Shown here: piece by piece, positions 1 to 8,816 of the stretch
Layout: each line of letters begins with the position of its first letter
Numbering within the stretch: the first letter of the stretch is position 1
Origin: Phymorhynchus buccinoides
Lineage: Eukaryota; Mollusca; Gastropoda; Neogastropoda; Raphitomidae
Direction of reading: 5' to 3'
Assembly (NCBI GenBank): GCA_017654935.2
Contig: CM065703.1
Coordinates: forward strand, 42,180,904 to 42,244,903
Length of the DNA: 64,000 nucleotides
The notes under the pieces: generated by a model
The model's database searches: none
Told to the model about the DNA's origin: nothing
Seen by the model: the letters and a program-made list of their open reading frames with translations, nothing else
Program-made: the position numbers and the translations under genes

Positions 1-200
1 TCAGAGGGCAAAGGTGAACACGCATGCAGTAATTCTGCTTGCTAACAACACCCTACGACCTTATCATCTACATACATGTCGTGCCCGCAGCTGTTTCTTT
101 TTCAGAGAGCAAAGGTGAACACGCATGCAGTAATTTTGCTTGCTAACAACACCCTACGACCTTATCATCTACATACATGTCGTGTTTCTTTTTCAGAGGG
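1..200 (-). repeat. Degraded tandem copies of an ATP6V0A exon edge
   Basis: Two copies (about 1-102 and 103-200) of a ~105-bp unit which, read on the minus strand, resembles the 3' part of exon 679-818 (AAACAGCTG..GGCACGAC..GATGATAAG) followed by the first ~40 intron bases. A further partial copy lies at 600-678 next to the real exon. The array probably continues left of the window. Confidence 0.75.
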
Positions 201-394
201 CATACCCTGTTGTCGGTGCAATTGTCCTAATGTTGGTTCATGCTTGGTGTTCATTTGGTTTGGTAATCATTTTGATAACTTTCATAACTTATGTATATGG
301 TACGTTTTACTTTTGTATCTTTTCTTGACCGTCCCATTACATTGGAACCTCTACTTTTGCTTTTACTCTTTGTCTCCCTTCCCTCTTTTTTGTA

Positions 395-544
395 CAGTGG
401 AACCTCCCTTATAAAGACCTAACCTACTTTTTTGAGACATTGCACTTCTTTGAAAGTATTAAAATTACCTCCCTTATAAGACCCCTCCTTTATAAGACCT
501 CATTTTAGATGATTTTTTAAGGTCTTATAAGGGAGGTTCCACCG
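395..544 (-). mobile_element. R1 MITE (TIR CAGTGGAACCTCCC)
   Basis: Starts CAGTGGAACCTCCC and ends GGGAGGTTCCACCG, flanked by TA. The interior motif is CTTATAAGACC repeats with GAGACATTGCAC. The TA target and 5'-CAGTG termini fit the Tc1/mariner-pogo superfamily. Non-coding. Confidence 0.85.
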
Positions 545-678
545 TATTCCCTCTTCCCCACCACCCCTCCCAACATGACATGGGCAGACGGCCTCGATCA
601 TTAAATTTTCGTTGATCGTTGAATGTAGAGGGCAAAGGCGAACACGCATACATTTGCATGCTAATGACACCCACTGAC

Positions 679-818
679 CTCATCATCTATGCGTCGTGCC
701 CCCAGCTGTTTCTCCTTCAGCACGATGTAGAGAGCAAAGGTGAACATGATCAGGCCGTGGCCCATATCACCAAACATGACGGCGAACAGAAAGGGGAAGG
801 TGATCACCGTGAAAATGG
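679..818 (-). CDS. ATP6V0A1: ATP6V0A exon (first membrane segment, [11 protein letters not shown])
   Basis: Encodes (A)[38 protein letters not shown] and GARRIDDE, the start of the membrane-embedded domain with hydrophobic helices. Acceptor TTTTGCAG, donor GAG|GTCAGTG; 140 bp, phase 0 end. Exon-like fragments lie in the following intron at 600-678 and 1-200. The next exon is outside the window. Confidence 0.96.
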
Positions 819-3004
819 CTGCAAAACAACAAAAACCAAAACCCAACATTCTTCATTTAGGAACATAGCTTCAGATCATGTGCAAAACAGATGCATTGCG
901 TTCTTAAAGGGACACCCTGATGGATGAGTTTTTACAAGAAACACGTCCGAGATCACCAGAAAACACAGCCTTTACAAGGATCGGAACACCCACTTTGCTC
1001 TGGTTTCCTAGTAAATCAAAACGGTGATTCCTCCTGGCGGGGCGGAAGATGCCGGAGAGAGAAGCCATTTTGGACGGGGTGGGTGGAGGATGACTCAAGT
1101 GGTTGAAGCTTTTTTTCTTCTTTGTAGTGCAGTAAAAAAAAAAAAAGACGAGCTATTTCCTTTGTTGTGAGCGAAACGCCTTTTGGTGAACTGTAAATAA
1201 AAGGTTTGCCGTTTGTATTGTGGAAATTTCGTGATTTTTGTCTAAGCGACTCAGGCAGCCATTAGAAAAGAGAAGGCACATGTCTTCTCTTTCACTGAAA
1301 GAATGTGACTTCCAGCACCTCCGCCAAAGAGGAATTGCCGATTTGACAGTTTGATTTGTAGAAAACCAGAGCAAAGTGCGTGTTGCAATCTCTGTAAAGG
1401 TTGTTTTCATGGTGATCTCGACATGTTTTTTACAAAATCTCATCCGTCAGGGTGCCCCTTTAAAAGCAACAAGTCATGTTAAACAATTAACGTCAGTTCA
1501 AAGTACGTGTTACTTTGAAACGTTTCTTAGGAATCTCATCACAAACTGTTAATTACAGTAAAAATCGCTTGAGTCAAAATTGAAGGGACTGAAATTTTAT
1601 TTTGAGATAGCCAATATTATGAATTAAAAAGACTTTTTAGCATAAAGATTATTAAACTGGGACCCAAAAATTATTGTGAGTTATCCAGTGTTTTTGAGTT
1701 TCAGGATTCCACATTTACTATGGGATAAATACGAATGCTTCCTCGATTCCACAACTGAAGTCCGAACATATTTGAAAATTGAATAAAGAATTAAAGAAGA
1801 TAGGGATCGCAGAATTAATCTTGTCCTTGAGCCAAACTACATACCTGGGTTGACCTCGCGGTAGCAGGCGACGCCGTAAGCATTACATTATATGAATCAT
1901 CAGTCATGGGTGAGCCAAACCACGTACCTGGGTTGACCTCGCGGTAGCAGGCGACGCCGTAAGCATTACATTATATGAATCATCAGTCATGGGTGAGCCA
2001 AACTACCAGGGTTGACCTCGCGGTAGCAGGCAACGCCGTAAGCATTACATTATATGAATCATCAGTCATGGGTGAGCCAAACCACGTACCTGGGTTGACC
2101 TCGCGGTAGCAGGCGACGCCGTAAGCATTACATTATATGAATCATCAGTCATGGGTGAGCCAAACCACGTACCAGGGTTGACCTCGCGGTAGCAGGCAAC
2201 GCCGTAAGCATTACATTATATGAATCATCAGTCATGGGTGAGCCAAACCACGTACCAGGGTTGACCTCGCGGTAGCAGGCAACGCCGTAAGCATTACATT
2301 ATATGAATCATCAGTCATGGGTGAGCCAAACCACGTACCTGGGTTGACCTCGCGGTAGCAGGCGACGCCGTAAGCATTACATTATATGAATCATCAGTCA
2401 TGGGTGAGCCAAACCACGTACCTGGGTTGACCTCGCGGTAGCAGGCAACGCCGTAAGCATTACATTATATGAATCATCAGTCATGGGTGAGCCAAACCAC
2501 GTACCAGGGTTGACCTCGCGGTAGCAGGCAACGCCGTAAGCATTACATTATATGAATCATCAGTCATGGGTGAGCCAAACCACGTACCAGGGTTGACCTC
2601 GCGGTAGCAGGCGACGCCGTAAGCATTACATTATATGAATCATCAGTCATGGGTGAGCCAAACCACGTACCAGGGTTGACCTCGCGGTAGCAGGCGACGC
2701 CATAAGCGTCGACGATGTTCTGGAAGCCCTGGGTCAGCTTGTTGGAGCGGTTGTAGGTGGGCGGCACCTGCTTGCTGTTCATGCGGTTCAGGATGGAGGG
2801 CACGCTGCTCCCGCTCCGCTCCTGGGAACAGCAACACCACACTTCCAGGGTTAAAGGCCACAAGGAACTGGTATTTCATGTGTTTCATCATTTTTCAATC
2901 ATACACACAAAATTTCCGACCGTTCTCTCATCGTTGGCCATCACAGCGCCTGCTGGAAGCAACCAAGCTCAAATCATGGAACACGACCAGCACTCACTCA
3001 GCCC

Positions 3005-3044
<40 letters not shown>

Positions 3045-6000
3045 TGATTCTCTTACTGTTCCTCTCCTCAACGCCTGCTGAATGCGATCTAAATCAGCCA
3101 AGGGACACCAGCACTCAGCAATGAGACACCTTTGCGTGAGGTCCAGGTTGAACATGTTTACCATCAGCTATCTAACACACACGATTTTCACACACTAACT
3201 CACTGTTCCTCTCCTCAGCGCCTGCTGAATCCGATCTAGATCGACCATGGGACACCAGCAGTCAGCGATGAGACACTTGTGCGTGACGTCCAGGTTGAGC
3301 ATGTTGAGGGTGTGGTAGATGGCCTTTTATTTTTTCATATTCGCTATACTATCACACACACTAACTCACCGTTCCCCTTCTCAGCCCCTGCTGAATGCGA
3401 TCCAGATCGGCCACGGGACACCAGCATTCTGCTATCAGACACTTGGTTGAACATGTTTACCATCAGCTATCTAACACACACGATTTTCACACCCAAACTC
3501 ACCGTTCCTCTCCTCAGCGCCTGCTGGATGCGATCTAGATCGGCCACAGGACACCAGCACTCAGCGATGAGACACTTGTGCGTGACGTCCAGGTTGAACA
3601 TGTTGAGGGTGTGGTATATGACCTTTTATCTTTTCATATTCGCTGTACTATTACACACACACTAACTCACTGTTCCTCTCCTCAGCGCCAGCTGGATGCG
3701 ATCTAAATCAACCAAGGGACACCAGCACTCAGCGATGAGACACTTAGTTGAACATGTTAACCATCAGCTATCTAACACACACAAATTTCACACCCAAACT
3801 CACCGTTCCTCTCCTCAGCGCCTGCTGGATGCGATCTAGATCGGCCACGGGACACCAGCACTCAGCGATGAGACACTTGTGCGTGACGTCCAGGTTGAAC
3901 ATGTTGAGGGTGTGGTAGATGGCCTTGATCTTGCGCACCTTGATGAACCACACCTTGACGTTCTTGGCGGCCGCCACCAGCACCCGGTGACGATGGTCCT
4001 GCGTCTGAGCCAACACCTGTCGGGGCAACAGTTCAATTCTAAAGAAAGGCGCTATATAAATGCTATGCATTACAGTGGAACCTCCCTTATAAGATCATCA
4101 AAAATAATCCAAAATGAGGTCTTAAAAGGGAGGTAATTTTGATACTTACAAAGAAGGGCAATGTCTCAGAGATGTAGGTCTTATGTGAGAGGGAGTCACA
4201 GCTGTTCCGTCCCACACAAAATCAAGCTATTTAGTTAAAAGCCTGAATCTAGAAATCTTAGATAAAAACTGCACCAAGCTTTTGTTTGTAAAGATATTTT
4301 GGCTGTATGCTCTACATAGTATTTCAAATATATTTCTTCCCTCAGATTTATGGTAAAAACTTATTTTTGTTGAGCAGTATCAATCAACATATTTAGTAGA
4401 AATAATATACTTAGTATCAGAAACATAAATAAGATTGCCTATGAGTGAAAATCTAGCAATATCCACCGACTATAAGTAATCTAGTCACATACTACAACAT
4501 ATTCTCGACTGTTATTTATGAAAAGTTACTTATAGTTAACTAAAGTTTGCTTGAAAAAAACTTATGAAAATATAGATAAACTAAATGTTCCTCCCGAAAC
4601 AGCTGTGGAGTCTTATAATGGGAAGTCTTATAAGGGAGGTTTCACTGTATTATTTTTTATTATTAAGAACAGTTACCAGTGGAATGCTTCGCGTCTTAGT
4701 TTGGTGCCTACCACTCACCGGAAGGGAGAGATCAGCTAAAGCAGAAATAGCAGGCATTAGAATAACCTGAAGTCCAATTATCTGAAAACCGCAGTTTTGT
4801 TGTTAGGCTAGATACATTATAGTCACAGAGGCGTCTCTGTGAAATTCGGGTTGCTCCCACCTGGAGAGCGCGTCGCAGCCTGAGGCGCGCCACCCAATTT
4901 GTTTTGTTTTTTTGCAAGCAATTTTTGTGACTGATGAGGAATGACTGATGTTGTTGTTGTTCCCTGGCTAAAAGACTCCAGGGATTATCTTGGTTTCCTT
5001 ACGCTCTGTCTACCTGTCCTCTCTCTCTCTCTCTCCCTCTCCCCCCCCCTTCCCCTCTGTCTCTCTCTCTCTCCCTCCCTGCCCCCTCTCTCTCTTTCTC
5101 TCTGCCTCTCCGTCTTACTCATGTCAAAGTTTGCCCTGCCCATTTGTCTCCGCCTTTTTGTCTGTCTAACCCTGAACCCCCCCCCCCCCCCCAACCCCTC
5201 CACCTCCTCCTCTCTCTCTCATGTGTCATTAAATAATGTTACTATTATTCTATATTATTGCTATAAAATATGGTGTGTCAATTTGTTAATTTAAAAAAAA
5301 AAAAATCATATGCTTTCATCAATGTTTGTAAAGCGCTGAGAGCTTGCTTTTAGCATGATTTTTATTGCGCTATATAAGTGAAATTATTATTGTTATTACA
5401 AATGGTAGATTGGGTTTGGCTCAGAATGCGGTTTTCAGTTAAAGAATTTCATACTCACCCTTACCCAACCAACCACATCCAACTCGCAGAAATTGTGGAG
5501 TTATTTTATTTTATATACTTCTTCATATTGTTTTGTAGTAATGTTTTTGTTCTTGATTGTTTTCTTTCGTAATATTTGTAAAGCGCTCTGAGGATGATTT
5601 TGTTATCATCGAAGAGCGCTATAGAAGCTTTATTTATTATTATTAGTTTTCTATGAGCTTCCTATGCAGTTCCTACAAACAAATTCTTCAGCAAGGATAT
5701 TAAATTTTGTTTTATGATCAAACCAACATTGTTTTCATTTTACAACAACAAAGGCTAAACTTAGTGTAGAGGGTGACAACTGACAGTGTTGAGATCTTCG
5801 ATGCGCGTCATGACGCCGATGGCCATCTCTCGTCGCTCGGCCTGGGTCTCTGGGCAGGGGTACAGTGTGGCACGGAAACTGAAACACAATACAGGGAAAT
5901 TAGTGTGTGTGTACATGTGTGCCTTGATTTTTGTGTGTGGGGAGGGAAGGATGCATTTGTGCATACCAATGTGCATATATGCATGTGCATGTTTGGATAT

Positions 6001-8785
6001 CTATGAGTATACATGTGTTTACGTGGGGGTGACGGTGGGAATGCGAGCGCATGTGAGTATGTTCGATATGTACGATGTAAGCTTGCATGTGGAGTGAATT
6101 TTAGTTTTGTAAAGCGCCATGAGTCTAGAATGTGCGCTGTATGAATGTCTTTATTATTATTATTATAATTAATAAATTATCACAAATCTTCTGACCAAAA
6201 AAATCATCATCAGTACGATAGAAAGGCATACAACTATATTATTTTAGCTCAAATATAAGCATCCCTCCCCAGCATGAAGTACATATATAATATTATTTTA
6301 GCTTACAAGAAACAAGCAAACAAACCAAAAAAATACAAATTTTTGTGTGCGGTCAGAATTCAGTTTTATAACAAGCTGAAATATGAACTGGCGAAAGCGA
6401 AACAAAAGGAATGACTGAACTCCAAGTCTCCACCTTCAGTGTGCAAGCGCTGAGGAAGCCAGGCGGACGCTTGGCGAAAGCTACGAGTGAGTAGAAACTG
6501 TATGGGTTGAGAGAATGAGTTTAAATTTTCTTCAAAAGGAATGTAAGTTCACTTATACGATGCCTTTCAGCTCTGTAACATAAAATCAACAGCCTCCATA
6601 ATATGGGTGAAAGCAAAACATTCTCTCAATCCTGAAACGGCATGTTTCAATGTTCTCTGAATCTTTGCAATCCTGAAGTGGTGACCACATTAACCCTTTC
6701 ACCGCCAGCTATTCTTCAGCCAGAAAATACCATTAAACATAACAGGGTGGAGAGAATAAAGTATCCGCTAAATTGGGAATTCCTGTGTGTCATGTACAAC
6801 ATTAGGCCTATCCTTGCCTCCCAAAATCCAGAAAATAGGGTCTTCGGGTAACAGGCCCTGATTTGATGCCTTTTAGTGACATGGGTGTTAAACCATTGTG
6901 GTGTTTTGTCTGTCAAACACACACACCAAAAAAAATAGCACACACACACAAAACAAAACACACACACAGACACACCAAACACCCACACCCACACCAAATA
7001 CACACACAGAGACACATCAAACACACACAAACCACACACACACACAAACCACACACCCCAAAAGGGCGAAAGGGCTAAAAATAATGTCCAATGTGTGTGC
7101 GTCTGTGCGAACAGGATGGGTGGGGACTGTGTTACAATTGCCTATATCTGTCATCTTGCTTTAATCTGCCATCAATTTTGGCAGAAATGTTTGATTTAAA
7201 AAGACCATGGTTCCGGATCTGGGCAACAATCTTGAATCTTGACTCTTTTTATCAACTTTTCACACAAACCACACACACAAACACACACACACACCAAAAA
7301 ACCACAACACACACACACATCAGAAACCACACTTCCAACTTTCCCCAAAAGACCATGGTTCCGGATCTGGGCAACAATCTTGAATCTTGACTCTTTTTAT
7401 CAACTTTCACACAAACCACACACACAAACCACACACACCAAAAAAACACACACACACACACACACATCAGAAACCACACTTCCAACTTTCCCCAAAAGAC
7501 CATGGTTCCGGATCTGGGCAACAATCTTGAATCTTGACTCTTTTTATCAACTTTCACACAAACCACACACACAAACCACACACACCAAAAAAACCCACAA
7601 CACACACACACATCAGAAACCACACTTCCAACTTTCCCCAAAAGACCATGGTTCTGGATCTGGGCAACAATCTTGAATCTTGACTCTTTTTATCAACTTT
7701 TTCAATCCTGATTTCAGGAGCATGTCTGAACTACTTTCACCCAAGCGAATGTTTTATAACAAAATGTAATAGCAACTGGCGAAAGCGAAACAAAAGCAAT
7801 GTAAGTTCACTTATGTGATACCTTTCAACTCTATAAAATCAACATATAGAGAAATGAATGGGAAAGAACTCTCTTAATTAACTCCCTTCACTAAAGTTAA
7901 TTTTGGCACCTAGTCGCCTAGCAAAGCGAGGGCAATAGCCACAAGAAGACAGAATCAAGTTCATTCTATAAAAAAAAAAAGGATGACCCAGATCTGCTTA
8001 TTATGACCACCACCCACACAGCACACAACAACAGTGGTGGAGAGAGTTATGCACAAACAAATCAACATACTGTTATGAGGGAGATCTGTTGCATACATTT
8101 GTGTGTGTTATAATAAACCTCTGGATTTCCACGATGCGAATTCTCTGTGACATTTTCTTGTGTTGTGCGAGCTGAACGACGTAACAATACATTCAAGAAT
8201 AGCATAGCTTTCTAGTCTTGAATAATGTTAAAATACCGTATTTTTCGGACTATAAGGCGATACCTTTTCCCCAGACTCAGACCCCTGTGCCTTATAATGT
8301 GACTAATAAAATAGTAAGATAATATAAGAACAAAATCTGAAATTTGGGTAAAATTTGGGGGGTGCGCCTTATACAAAGGTGCGCCTTGTAGTCAGAAATA
8401 TATGGTAATAATAAAAACAACAGCCTCCATAAGCTCATAATCCTGCAATGTACCTATTCTGATTAAAAATACTCAACCTTTTGTAAACAGTTTGGCATGA
8501 AGCCATGAAAAGTCAAAGTCAAGGAGGTCCACAGGTAATTCTTCTACAGCTAAAAATAAAAAATAAAAAAAATAAAAATAGTCTTCTGGATTAATGTGAC
8601 ACTGACCCCTCACAGATTTTCTTGACCCTGGACTTCAGCTGGTCTCCTTGGAAGAAGATGATGAACACAGACTTGTATACTTGATCGCCCTGAAAATCAT
8701 AGCGAAAATAAGGTGCACTGAAAATTTTAAAAACATTGTCTGTCAAACACACACACCAAAAAAAATACACACACACACAGACACA

Positions 8786-8816
<31 letters not shown>

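Noticed and set aside
1815..2670. CRISPR-like regular array
   Set aside because: The whole 83-bp unit is repeated with no variable spacers, and it derives from a eukaryotic exon edge.
2757..3081. Proline-rich ORFs at 2757-3081 and 17413-17723
   Set aside because: Created by poly(C) tracts; the real coding frame at 2671-2821 is on the minus strand.
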